Assembly: GCA_963720075.1 (NCBI GenBank)
Contig: CAVREG010000016.1
Location: forward strand, 496,001-560,000
Direction: 5' to 3'
DNA: 64,000 nucleotides
Source: PALSA-188 sp963720075
GTDB lineage: Bacteria > Acidobacteriota > Terriglobia > Terriglobales > Acidobacteriaceae
Positions 8,663 to 16,678 of this stretch are shown here, in pieces. The notes under the pieces are model-generated. The model did not search any database. It saw nothing but the letters and a program-made list of their open reading frames with translations, and was not told where the DNA came from. Position 1 is the first letter of the stretch. Each line of letters opens with the position of its first letter. Position numbers and translations under genes: made by a program.

Positions 8663-9055
8663 TCAAACCACCTTACCCGAGGCAAGGTCTCTAACTAACT
8701 CGAAGTCCGCTTCTAGAAAGTCGAAGGATGGCAACTCAGAACGCTCGGCCCACCTCATGTCTCGAAAGATTTTATTCTCGAGTTCGCCCTTGTACTCATT
8801 CACCACGAAAAAACGCAATTCGACCGAACTTCCGTTCTTATACTGATGGCGTATTCGCGCGACTTCATCTCCGACGCTGGCCTCAATTCCCAGTTCTTCA
8901 TCCAGTTCGCGCCGCAGCGCATCTCTGGGTTGCTCGCCTTCTTCGATTTTTCCGCCCGGAAACTCCCACTTCAGCGGCATGGTTTGATGACGCGTTCGCT
9001 GGCAAACTAGAATCTTGCCGTCCTTGAAGATTAATGCTGCAACTACCCGCTTCAC
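8663..9055 (-). CDS. mutT: NUDIX hydrolase, MutT-type (8-oxo-dGTP diphosphatase-like)
   Basis: This 130-residue protein carries an intact Nudix box: G35-x5-E41-x7-R49-E50-L-x-E53-E54-x-G56-I57. The preceding stretch WEFPGGKIEEGE is characteristic of MutT itself, which cleaves 8-oxo-dGTP to the monophosphate and so prevents A:T to C:G errors. Length fits E. coli MutT (129 residues). Its ATG overlaps the end of the upstream HAD phosphatase gene by 4 bp, implying translational coupling. mutM (59.8 kb), another GO-system gene, is also in this window but far away. Confidence 0.9.
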   Translation of the reverse strand: MKRVVAALIFKDGKILVCQRTRHQTMPLKWEFPGGKIEEGEQPRDALRRELDEELGIEASVGDEVARIRHQYKNGSSVELRFFVVNEYKGELENKIFRDMRWAERSELPSFDFLEADFELVRDLASGKVV

Positions 9056-9798
9056 GGCGACTCCCGCGTTGCTGCGGAGACTGTAGTGCGAACACCTTCA
9101 ACTTCTGGAAAGTAAATCGTCCATCCCCGCTTTCGGGCAATCTCTTCCAAATCCGGATTCGGATTTACGGCATATGCATTTCGCGCCAGTTCCATCATGT
9201 CCACATCCCACCGCGAATTCCCAAACACCGCATCGGGGACGCGCTTGATCACTTCCCGAATAGCCCGCGGCTTGCCGGCTCCCGACGGCACGCGCACTAG
9301 ACGGTCTGTGATTGTTCCCTCATCAATTTGGACGGAGGCCGCTAAAATATTGTCTTCGGAAATCCCAAAATATTTCACGGCGCTCCGGATAACCCACTCG
9401 TTCGTGGACGAGACCGCCCAAACCTCGCATCCGGATTTTTGCAGCTGGCCAACCAGCTCAAGCATCTCGGGGAAAATGCGTCGAACGAAACTCTCTTCGA
9501 AAAACTCTGCAGCCAAACGGTGCAGATCCACTTCCAGCATTCCGTTGTGCAGCGTTACCATGTCGCCGCACATGTCGTCTTCGGTCACTTTGCCCGTTTT
9601 GTATTCGGCGTAACGTGCACGCGCCCGCCTGCCCAAGTCATCGGAAATCGCGCCCCGTTTAATTTCCCAATCGAAGAACCCTTCCCCTGCGTCTCCCTCC
9701 CATAAAGTTCCATCGCAATCAAACGCTGCAAGCTTTGGGCGCGTTCGCATCACCGCTTCGATAAATTCCTGCGCTTTGAGCGATAAAGGTTTCGTCAC
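9052..9798 (-). CDS. HAD-superfamily phosphatase (phosphoserine phosphatase-like, subclass IB)
   Basis: This 248-residue cytoplasmic protein has the HAD nucleophile motif DCDGT (Asp27, Asp29) and motif II as VWAVSST. Conserved Lys/Arg lie in GKPRAI, and motif IV reads VFGNSRWDVDM. A helical cap is inserted between motifs I and II, as in subclass IB enzymes such as SerB. Phosphomonoester hydrolysis is well supported; the substrate is not. The gene overlaps mutT by 4 bp and the end of hemQ by 4 bp, so all are probably co-transcribed. HAD and MutT together would fit nucleotide or metabolite clean-up, which is an inference. Confidence 0.87.
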   Translation of the reverse strand: MTKPLSLKAQEFIEAVMRTRPKLAAFDCDGTLWEGDAGEGFFDWEIKRGAISDDLGRRARARYAEYKTGKVTEDDMCGDMVTLHNGMLEVDLHRLAAEFFEESFVRRIFPEMLELVGQLQKSGCEVWAVSSTNEWVIRSAVKYFGISEDNILAASVQIDEGTITDRLVRVPSGAGKPRAIREVIKRVPDAVFGNSRWDVDMMELARNAYAVNPNPDLEEIARKRGWTIYFPEVEGVRTTVSAATRESP

Positions 9799-10662
9799 TT
9801 TCCTGGCAGCTCCCCATTCAACAGCCTTCCCAAATCTTTGCCATGCACCCGCAGGCCGACGTAGAACTGCCCGAACAGCGCGTACACAGCGCTCACCGGG
9901 TCAAATCGCATTTCATAAATCAGCTTCTTGAAAACGATTGGGTCATCGGCGAAGAGGTCCACTCCCCACTCCCAATCGTCGAATCCAATCGAGCCAGTGA
10001 TGATCTGTTTGACTTCTCCCGCATAGCGACGCCCGACCAGGCCGTGGTCATTCATCTGCCGCGCCCGCTCTTCAATGGGAAGGGAATACCAATTCTGCTG
10101 CTCCCCGCGCCGCCGGTCCATGGGATAAAAGCAAATGTAGCGATGTTTGGGAAACTCCGGAAACAATCTCGGTCTCATCGCTTCTCGTTGTCTGTCTAGA
10201 GTTTCTCCGACCGCGCCGCTTCCATTCCTCCGAATGCGTTTCGATGCCCCTTTCCGCCAATTCCGTATAAATCTTGACCGTGGATTCGTAGAGTCCCAGT
10301 TCAATAACGGATAAATAAGAGGTCGTCGGCTCAAGGTAATCATTCAATCGCAACTGAGCCAATTGCAGTTCCGCCTGGTTCAACTCCTCAAACGACTGGC
10401 GAAAATGCACGAGCATTAAATCGCCTTTGTGCCCCAGAAGCGAAAACGACCCCGACTGGCCTGAGGGGTTTTGTTCGGCCTTGTCTAACCATTCGCTCGC
10501 CTCGCGAACGATCTCGGCTTTTTTCCCATCATCCAACTGCCGCCAAAGCGGCCAGCGGACGCGCATCATCTGGTGCAGAACGGTGTAACCTTCAACGGTC
10601 AGCGGCACCGCAGGGATTCCTGTCGCGGAGGTTTGTGGAGATATAAGTCTGTTAGCCGGCAT
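9795..10662 (-). pseudogene. hemQ: Coproheme decarboxylase HemQ (chlorite dismutase family), frameshifted
   Basis: Two overlapping frames together encode one HemQ. The first runs from ATG 10662 through YLSVIELGLYESTVKIYTEL and ERGIETHSEEWKR. The second carries REAMRPRLFPEFPKHRYICF, NWYSLPIEERARQMNDHG and IITGSIGFDDWEWGVDLF to the stop at 9795. Reading continues without loss of homology if one base is removed near GCGGCGCGG (10211-10219). Conserved residues include the catalytic Tyr region (NWYSLP) and a His in MNDHG where I recall the haem ligand. HemQ turns Fe-coproporphyrin III into haem b, so loss would be serious; an assembly or sequencing error in this GC run is as likely as a real mutation. 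It precedes the HAD and mutT genes. Confidence 0.85.
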
Positions 10663-10740
10663 TGCAGTCCATGGAAACGAATTTCGATTATAGATGGATT
10701 CGCCAGACCAGCGGATGTGGAAACACCTGGGCGAGCTGAC

Positions 10741-10770
10741 AAAATAAACCCCGCGCCGGGGCGGGGTTTA
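10741..10770 (-). terminator. Intrinsic terminator of the stress-protein gene
   Basis: A perfect 10-bp stem (TAAACCCCGC 10745-10754 with GCGGGGTTTA 10761-10770, six-base loop) is followed on the minus strand by TTTTGTC. It lies 26 bp after the stop of the minus-strand stress-protein gene. A GC-rich stem and T-run in this position fit Rho-independent termination. Confidence 0.75.
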
Positions 10771-10795
10771 ACTAAGAGGTACAAGGTGGAAAATA

Positions 10796-11359
10796 CTAAC
10801 TAGCCCGTGGCATCGGCTTGTCTGACTTCTGCCAATCCGCGCTGGCCTCGCCAGTCGAAGCTACATCTTGAGCACCGGTGCGCTCGAGAATTTCCTTCGC
10901 CTTCTTCGTCCAATTCGAATCGTCGCAATGGACAGAAAGCAAAATCCCGCCAGCTTTGATTCGGCCTTCATACCTCTTCGCTTCGTATTCTGGGATGCCC
11001 ATCCCTATCAGGGCTCCAGTAATACCGCCCACTGCCCCACCCACTCCCACTCCAGCAAGTGCAGCGACAATAGGTCCCGCAGCGATGAGCGGCCCGATCC
11101 CCGGTATAGCCAATGCGCCAATTCCCGCCAGCCAACCCAGAGTGCCACCGATCACTGCGCCGGAGGCAACTCCCGTCGTCGTTCCTTCCGGCGCTTTGGT
11201 ATTTTTTTCGACAGCAAAATCTTTCGTTCCCTTATTTTCAGGAAATAAAACTGAGACGTCTGTATTTCGAAAGCCTTCCGCGCGTAACGCGTCTACCGCG
11301 TACTCCACGTCCGGCTGCGTTTGATAAATTCCGAATGCTGCTGTATTTTTCCCCGCCAT
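10796..11359 (-). CDS. General stress protein with glycine-zipper membrane hairpin
   Basis: The product is 187 residues. The N-terminal part (AFGIYQTQPDVEYAVDALRAEGFRNTDVSVLFP, given here in overlapping short pieces as AFGIYQTQPDVEYAV and ALRAEGFRNTDVSVLFP) resembles the YflT/GSP17M heat-tolerance domain. A Gly/Ala/Pro-rich hydrophobic region (about 73-125) follows with many GxxxG steps, and then a second alpha/beta segment ending in SVHCDDSNWTKKAKEIL. I chose ATG 11359, which has AAAGGAG 8 bp upstream. The frame is open to 11563 but that extension has no family features. Expression in stress is a family inference; the biochemical role is unknown. A good intrinsic terminator follows. Confidence 0.8.
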   Translation of the reverse strand: MAGKNTAAFGIYQTQPDVEYAVDALRAEGFRNTDVSVLFPENKGTKDFAVEKNTKAPEGTTTGVASGAVIGGTLGWLAGIGALAIPGIGPLIAAGPIVAALAGVGVGGAVGGITGALIGMGIPEYEAKRYEGRIKAGGILLSVHCDDSNWTKKAKEILERTGAQDVASTGEASADWQKSDKPMPRAS

Positions 11360-11544
11360 GTTGAAAACTCCTTTGTGTGATGTCCAGTCTCGGGAACATG
11401 CTGAATCTTTGGCCTGCATCATTTTCCCGGTTGAACTGCTTCTTGGATGGCATGATGGTCCCTGGGGTGGCTTGCGGATTTTCGCTGGTCGGCCCCTCGT
11501 TGACTTCCTCTTCGCTCCGCCAACATAATGATGAACAGCAGAAG

Positions 11545-11778
11545 ATGAAGGTTTCGGAACCAAGCCGCATGTTGTCGGTCGCCATGTTAACGCTCGGCCT
11601 TGCCGGCGCGATTTATAGTGCCTTTGAATGGACGCATGGTTCGAGTTCTCTCAAGTACGAGATCCTATTTGTCATGTGGCTGGTACTCGGTATTGGCTGG
11701 GGATCGCGCCTGCTTCCAAACGGCCCAGACGAGCCTCGAAAAGCTGATCGTGCCAGAGCTCCGAAAAGTCGCCGATAA
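11545..11778 (+). CDS. Small two-helix membrane protein, unknown
   Basis: A 77-codon frame from ATG 11545 encodes two hydrophobic helices (MLSVAMLTLGLAGAIYSAF and LFVMWLVLGIGWGSRL) and a basic C-terminal tail (RKADRARAPKSRR). I do not recognise a family. Support for coding is only the hydrophobic pattern and the positive-inside tail. The ribosome-binding site is weak, and the frame continues upstream to 11377 with non-membrane sequence lying opposite the leader of the stress gene. It is divergent from that gene. Confidence 0.35.
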   Translation: MKVSEPSRMLSVAMLTLGLAGAIYSAFEWTHGSSSLKYEILFVMWLVLGIGWGSRLLPNGPDEPRKADRARAPKSRR

Positions 11779-11874
11779 TGTCGCGGCGAGGCAATCCGCG
11801 CAGTGAAACAGGCGATTGGCGGCCTAATCCGCAGATAACAATCGCTGCCAAAGCTCCGGTAACCAGCGGTAACC

Positions 11875-12780
11875 TTGATTACCATGCGGCCTGACGTAAT
11901 CTTGGGAAAAATAATTTATAGGGTAACCTTAAGGTTGTGCATTACAATTGCCGCCTGTTTCTCATCACATGCGGGAAAGCAGAGCCACTTCGTGAACCGT
12001 ATAACGCATAGGCCGGTCAGCATGGTTGTTCTCGTCGCCATTGCAGTGTGCGGCAACGCATTCGGTCTGCATCGTTATATTGCTCCGCAGCGCCGGCACC
12101 GGGCGCGTCATTACACGGCGCATCATTACAGTGTGCATCATTCCCGTATCCGCCGAATGTTTTGGAATCCGGTGTTCCGGCCTTCGCACGATTCGCTGAT
12201 CCGCCAAAACGAGGAAATTGACCGGTTCGATCTACCCCGGATTCAGGATGACCAGGAACTTCAGGAACTTATATCCACCGAAGAATTAGTTCCAATCATT
12301 CCCAGCGAGACTCTTCGAATTGATCCTAGGCTTGACGCCGACAGGCGTTATTGTCGCCCTTGGACCCGCGATTTCCTTGAAGATCTGAGCGCCGATTATT
12401 ACAAAGAATTTCACGGCCAGATTCAGGTGAATTCAGCAGTTCGCACCGTGGTCGTGCAGAAAAAACTTCGCCGTCACAACCGCAACGCCGCACCCGAAAC
12501 TGGAGAAACTGCATCGTCCCATCTAGCCGGAATTACCGTTGATATTCAGCGCCGCGGCATGAGCCGCGCCGAAATTAAATGGATGGAGCAATATATGCTC
12601 CCGCTGAGAGATCTCGGACTTGTTGAACCTGAAGAAGAGCGCCATCAATGGGTTTTTCACGTCATGGTTTCCGAACGCTATACCGACTTCCGTGACTCTA
12701 AAATGCTGGCCGGACAAAAAAGTTCAGAGGACGACAATTCCTTAGCAGGACGAATTTCCGGCGGCATTCCAGAAGAATAA
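11875..12780 (+). CDS. DUF5715-like secreted protein with a VanY/M15-type metal motif
   Basis: The 301-codon frame holds a conserved C-terminal domain (about 150-275). It contains QVNSAVRTVVVQKKL, SSHLAGITVDI and, later, HQWVFHVMV. The S-x-H-x-x-G-x-x-x-D pattern followed by a late His is that of zinc D,D-peptidases of the M15/VanY group, so a role in peptidoglycan cleavage is possible; I know the family only as DUF5715. The true start may be GTG 11992 or ATG 12022: the latter places a signal peptide (MVVLVAIAVCGNAFG) at the N-terminus, before a His/Arg-rich stretch. The gene stands alone between a small membrane-protein frame and a kinase gene. Confidence 0.6.
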   Translation: MITMRPDVILGKIIYRVTLRLCITIAACFSSHAGKQSHFVNRITHRPVSMVVLVAIAVCGNAFGLHRYIAPQRRHRARHYTAHHYSVHHSRIRRMFWNPVFRPSHDSLIRQNEEIDRFDLPRIQDDQELQELISTEELVPIIPSETLRIDPRLDADRRYCRPWTRDFLEDLSADYYKEFHGQIQVNSAVRTVVVQKKLRRHNRNAAPETGETASSHLAGITVDIQRRGMSRAEIKWMEQYMLPLRDLGLVEPEEERHQWVFHVMVSERYTDFRDSKMLAGQKSSEDDNSLAGRISGGIPEE

Positions 12781-12823
12781 TCATTCCCCAAGCAAATCAT
12801 TCTGCCCTGCAATTTGGTCCCGC

Positions 12824-13339
12824 ATGATTGTTCTTATGGCTGGCCTGCCGGCATCCGGGAAAAGCACTCTCTGCCAGGAATTGGCCGCACGCCTTAACGC
12901 CACTGTCCTGGATAAAGACAAAATTCGTGCCGCGATTTTCCCGCCTTCTGACATCGAATATTCGACTGAGCAGGATGACTTCTGCATGGGGATAATTTTG
13001 GACGCCGCAAGCTACCTCCTTCGAAAGGATCCATCACGATTTGTTTTTCTAGATGGAAGGCCGTTTTCGCGAACTTATCAAATTGAGCAAGTGCTGGAGA
13101 TCGCGGCCAACCTTAACCAAGAGTGGCGGATTCTCGAGTGCATATGTTCCGAAGAAACGGCACGAAAACGCCTCACAGAACAGTTCGCCTCGGGAGAACA
13201 TCTCGCCGCGAATCGCGACTATGAGTTATATGCGAGAGTAAAAAGGCAGTTCGTAGAGATTCGATTGCCAAAAGTAGTTATTGATACTGACCAGCCGCTT
13301 GATTCCTGCGTGCAGCGAAGCATGAAAGCTCTCGCTTGA
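12824..13339 (+). CDS. P-loop kinase-like ATPase
   Basis: A 171-residue AAA_33/zeta-toxin-like P-loop protein. It has Walker A GLPASGKST (7-15), then LDKDKIRAAIFPP, a Walker B-like FVFLDGRPF and a lid with conserved Arg (SEETARKRL). Proteins of this size and pattern phosphorylate small molecules (shikimate, gluconate or sugar kinase-like) or nucleic acid ends. The substrate cannot be inferred, and no partner antitoxin is adjacent, so a toxin role is not supported. It starts 43 bp after the DUF5715 gene and may be co-transcribed with it. Confidence 0.8.
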   Translation: MIVLMAGLPASGKSTLCQELAARLNATVLDKDKIRAAIFPPSDIEYSTEQDDFCMGIILDAASYLLRKDPSRFVFLDGRPFSRTYQIEQVLEIAANLNQEWRILECICSEETARKRLTEQFASGEHLAANRDYELYARVKRQFVEIRLPKVVIDTDQPLDSCVQRSMKALA

Positions 13340-13481
13340 CACGCGGCGGGTGAATCTGCGCGCCCGTCGAACTCTCGTGTCGTTGAAGGCACGCGAAGGC
13401 GTGAGTCGCCAGCATCCCTGGCGCTCTTAGCATTTCCATTTGAATGTCGTAGAATTGTTGGTTCCGGAGGCGTTTTCAAAG

Positions 13482-14186
13482 ATGTGTAAGAAATCATGGC
13501 TCTTTGCTTTTGTTGTTGTATTTTCTGCCTTTTGCTGGTCACAAACTTCGAAACCCAAGTCCATTAAGAAGCCGGCCGTTCATGCTGCATCCCATCCCAC
13601 AGCCGTGATTGACACCACGGCGGGCAAATTAACCTGCACGCTGTTCCCTGATAAAGCCCCGATTGGCGTAGCCAATTTCATCGGCCTCTCTAAAGGCACG
13701 AAAGATTGGACCGACCCTGTCGCCGGCAAAAAAAAACACGGTGTACCTCTGTATGACGGCACGATTTTCCATCGCGTGATTCCGGACTTTATGATTCAAG
13801 GCGGCGATCCCGGGGGTGACGGCACCGGCGGTCCGGGCTACAAGTTCAAGAGCGAAGTTTCTCCAGACCTGCTTTTCGATCAGCCCGGCCGTCTCGCATA
13901 TGCCAATGTTGGTCCTGATACCAACGGCTCCCAGTTCTTTATCACTGAGGTTCCATATCCCAGCCTCAATGGCGGATATACAATCTTTGGCCAATGCGAC
14001 GATGCCAGCGTTGCTCTGGTGAAACAAATTGCGCGCATGGCTCGCGACTCCAATGATCGTCCGTATCAGCCGGTAAAAATCAATCATATTTTGATCGGGA
14101 ACAGCGCGGTCGCGCACAAGCCTGCGGCATCCAAGCCGGTCACAAAAAAAGCTGCATCATCTCCTCATAAAACAACTTCACAATAA
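13482..14186 (+). CDS. Exported cyclophilin-type peptidyl-prolyl isomerase
   Basis: This 234-residue protein begins with a signal peptide (MCKKSWLFAFVVVFSAFCWSQ) and a Lys/Pro-rich linker. A cyclophilin domain follows with FHRVIPDFMIQGGDPGGDG, NTNGSQFFIT and FGQCDD, where the FHRV Arg and the NGSQFF stretch form the active site. It ends in a low-complexity Lys/Ala/Pro tail. It should catalyse cis/trans isomerisation of Xaa-Pro bonds during folding of exported proteins. I chose ATG 13482, with GGAGG 11 bp upstream, over ATG 13440. The next gene is a second, unexported cyclophilin, so the pair covers both compartments. Confidence 0.92.
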   Translation: MCKKSWLFAFVVVFSAFCWSQTSKPKSIKKPAVHAASHPTAVIDTTAGKLTCTLFPDKAPIGVANFIGLSKGTKDWTDPVAGKKKHGVPLYDGTIFHRVIPDFMIQGGDPGGDGTGGPGYKFKSEVSPDLLFDQPGRLAYANVGPDTNGSQFFITEVPYPSLNGGYTIFGQCDDASVALVKQIARMARDSNDRPYQPVKINHILIGNSAVAHKPAASKPVTKKAASSPHKTTSQ

Positions 14187-14208
14187 GAAAAGCATTCGAA
14201 AGGACCCA

Positions 14209-14736
14209 ATGACTCGCCAGCCCGGTACATACGCCATTTTCGATACATCTGAAGGAAAAATTATTTGCCGCTTGTTTGAAAAGGAAGCGCCCAAAACAGT
14301 TGCCAATTTTGTTGATCTCGCCGAAGGAAAGCGTGAATGGACCCATCCCACCAGCCGCAAAAAAAGTAAAGACCGTCTATACGACGGGACAATTTTTCAC
14401 CGAGTGATTCCCGACTTCATGATTCAGGGCGGCGATCCCGCCGGAACGGGCTTCGGCGGCCCGGGATATCAATTTGAAGATGAAACCAAAGGCTCGCCAC
14501 ACCGCTTCGACAAGTCTGGCAAACTCGCTATGGCCAATGCGGGGCCGAACACCAATGGCTCGCAATTTTTTATTACCTTAGCTCCAACCGAATGGCTCAC
14601 CGGCAAACACACAATCTTCGGCGAGGTCGTGGAAGGCCAGAGTGTGGCCGAGAAAGTTGTCGGGATCCCTCGAAACAAGCAGGACAAGCCAATGAAGGAT
14701 GTGACGGTAAAATCAGTGACGATTGAGAAAGTGTGA
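14209..14736 (+). CDS. Cytoplasmic cyclophilin-type peptidyl-prolyl isomerase
   Basis: This is a 175-residue single-domain cyclophilin without a signal peptide. It shows FHRVIPDFMIQGGDPAGTG, NTNGSQFFITLAP and HTIFGEVVEG, all catalytic-core motifs. It is clearly related to the exported copy 22 bp upstream; both share an insertion with DW/EW-T-(D/H)P and a Lys-rich loop (SRKKSKD here, AGKKKHG in the other) before the YDGTIFHRV block. A tandem duplication followed by gain or loss of a signal peptide is the simplest explanation. It ends 27 bp from the convergent hemD. Confidence 0.93.
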   Translation: MTRQPGTYAIFDTSEGKIICRLFEKEAPKTVANFVDLAEGKREWTHPTSRKKSKDRLYDGTIFHRVIPDFMIQGGDPAGTGFGGPGYQFEDETKGSPHRFDKSGKLAMANAGPNTNGSQFFITLAPTEWLTGKHTIFGEVVEGQSVAEKVVGIPRNKQDKPMKDVTVKSVTIEKV

Positions 14737-14763
14737 CTATTTGCGCCGACTCTAGAGTTTTCA

Positions 14764-15657
14764 TCACCGGGACGCGTCCCAATCACCCTCGCTACCAATG
14801 GGAGCGACGTTGTCCGCGATGATTCTGCCAGTTCCCTTCATGCATCCTAGCAAGCAAATTGCGGCGACCAATCCTTGAATTGTGTATGCGCGGGCCTCAA
14901 TATGCACGTTGAATCCCAGTTCTCTCAGAGTGCCGGATGTTATCGGGCCGATGGATGCGACGCGAATATTATCGAGCTTTGGGAAGACGCATTTTTGAGA
15001 CGGCGGGCCCTCGGGATCGAGCTTTAATAATGCCGAGAAGTTTTTCACCGTGGAGGAACTTGTGAAGGTGATGATATGCGGACGACGGCTTTTGCTTTTC
15101 AGGGCCGCATTTAACCGCGTCCTCCCAGCCCGAGGAATGACTGTTTCGTAGGCCTCGACAATGTCAACGTAGGCGCCTGCTTTCCGTAACTCTTTGGGGA
15201 TCACATCGCGCGCAATTTTTGCGCGGGCGAGCAGAATGCGCTTGCCTTTGACACGCCCACGTAGGCTCTTTACCACCGATTCGGCGATATATTCCTTGGG
15301 GACAACATCAACTTTGAATCCACGCTTCTCGATGGCATTCTTTGTTGCGGGGCCAATGGCGGCAACCTTCAAATGCTTTGGTTTTGCAGCATCGAGGCCC
15401 AGCTTTTGCCATCGGCCCCATACAGCCTCAACACCGTTAACACTCGTGAAGATTATCCAATCGTAGCTGTGCAGTTTTCGCAATGAATTATCGAGCCGTT
15501 TATATGACCGCGGTTTGCGGATTTCTATGAATGGAATTTCCAGGACATCAGCCCCGAGTTGGCGCAGAGCTGAAGACAGCGCGGCGGCCTGATGACGTGC
15601 GCGTCCCACGAGGATACGGACACCGGAGAGCGGTCGCTGTTTTGACTTAAGTTTCAT
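14764..15657 (-). CDS. hemD: Uroporphyrinogen-III synthase
   Basis: HemD closes hydroxymethylbilane with inversion of ring D to give uroporphyrinogen III. The 297-residue protein has the usual two alpha/beta halves: the first ends in WIIFTSVNGVEAVW, and the second carries GKRILLARAKIARDVIPKEL, VEAYETV and IITFTSSSTVKNF, ending with VASIGPITSGTLRELGF. The family diverges strongly, but these blocks and the position after hemC settle the call. It starts 85 bp after hemC in the series ccsA, hemA, hemC, hemD. The tail beyond GLVAAI is longer than usual. Confidence 0.93.
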   Translation of the reverse strand: MKLKSKQRPLSGVRILVGRARHQAAALSSALRQLGADVLEIPFIEIRKPRSYKRLDNSLRKLHSYDWIIFTSVNGVEAVWGRWQKLGLDAAKPKHLKVAAIGPATKNAIEKRGFKVDVVPKEYIAESVVKSLRGRVKGKRILLARAKIARDVIPKELRKAGAYVDIVEAYETVIPRAGRTRLNAALKSKSRRPHIITFTSSSTVKNFSALLKLDPEGPPSQKCVFPKLDNIRVASIGPITSGTLRELGFNVHIEARAYTIQGLVAAICLLGCMKGTGRIIADNVAPIGSEGDWDASR

Positions 15658-15742
15658 CGCGCCGAGAAGTAGATTCCTCGCTCATTGTATCCGCAGCTTT
15701 CCGATTGACACGCTTGCAGTAGCAAATCCTTTCTTGCGGAAG

Positions 15743-16678
15743 TCAGGGCTGTTGCGGCGCAATTATCGGTTGCAGGTAAATTTCCTCCAGGATCGCAGCT
15801 GCTCCGTTTTGTAGCAGGGCTTCTGCCACAGCTTCTCCCAGCTGAACTGGTTCGCCGCCCTCCCGGGATTCCCGCAGTACTTTCGTGCCGTCCGGATGCG
15901 CAACCACTGCAGTGAGATGAATACGCCCGTTGCGAACTTCAGCCAGCGCGCCGATCGGGACCTGGCAGCCTCCTCCGAGCCTGCTTAGTAATGCGCGCTC
16001 GCAGCTCGTAGTCGTACGGGTCGAGGAGTTTTCCAAGAAACTCAGAGATTCGGCGGTTGCGGAATCCCCAGCACGGATTTCGATTGCCAACGCTCCCTGC
16101 CCCGCAGCCGGGCACATGATTTCCGGCGAGAACATTTGCTTCACCAGTTTCATTTTTCCCAAGCGATTTAGTCCAGCGGCAGCAAGGATAATGGCGTCGT
16201 ATTCGTTCTCTTCCAGCTTTCGTAACCGTGTATCAACGTTCCCCCGCAGCGCCTGAATATCGAGATCGGGGCGAAGAGCCTTCAATTGTGCCTGACGGCG
16301 CAGGCTGCTGGTACCGACCCGGGCCTTCTGCGGTAGTTGCTCGACAGAACAGTGCTGAACCGAGCAAAAGACATCGCGCGGATCTTCGCGTCGGGGAATC
16401 GCCGCGATTTCGAACTCAGGCGAGAGCTCGGTTGGAAGATCTTTCAAGCTGTGAACGGCCAAGTCCACGCGATTCTCAGTAAGGGCTTCTTCGATTTCCT
16501 TGGTAAACATTCCCTTCGTTCCGACTTTGGCCAGCGGAACGTCCGTGATCTTGTCGCCGGTGGTTTTTATGATTTCAATTTCTACCTGGTGGCCGCACTC
16601 GCGCAGGAGCCTAACGATGTGGTTCGCCTGCCAAAGCGCAAGTTGCGATCCGCGGGTTCCAATGCGCAAGCGAGACAC
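15743..16678 (-). CDS. hemC: Hydroxymethylbilane synthase (porphobilinogen deaminase)
   Basis: HemC polymerises four porphobilinogens into hydroxymethylbilane on a dipyrromethane cofactor. The 311-residue protein shows IGTRGSQLALWQA at the start, VHSLKDLP with the catalytic Asp80, RREDPRD, GTSSLRRQAQL, and the cofactor-binding Cys238 in GGGCQVPIGA. It starts at GTG 16678, which shares one base with the hemA stop codon (TAGTG), so translation is coupled to hemA. Confidence 0.97.
   Translation of the reverse strand: MSRLRIGTRGSQLALWQANHIVRLLRECGHQVEIEIIKTTGDKITDVPLAKVGTKGMFTKEIEEALTENRVDLAVHSLKDLPTELSPEFEIAAIPRREDPRDVFCSVQHCSVEQLPQKARVGTSSLRRQAQLKALRPDLDIQALRGNVDTRLRKLEENEYDAIILAAAGLNRLGKMKLVKQMFSPEIMCPAAGQGALAIEIRAGDSATAESLSFLENSSTRTTTSCERALLSRLGGGCQVPIGALAEVRNGRIHLTAVVAHPDGTKVLRESREGGEPVQLGEAVAEALLQNGAAAILEEIYLQPIIAPQQP

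Noticed and set aside
9795..10662. Two separate genes for the HemQ halves
   Set aside because: Neither half is a complete domain, and homology passes from one frame to the other at one point, so a frameshift explains them better.
12824..13339. Zeta-type toxin of a toxin-antitoxin pair
   Set aside because: The P-loop protein resembles general small-molecule kinases and no antitoxin gene is adjacent.
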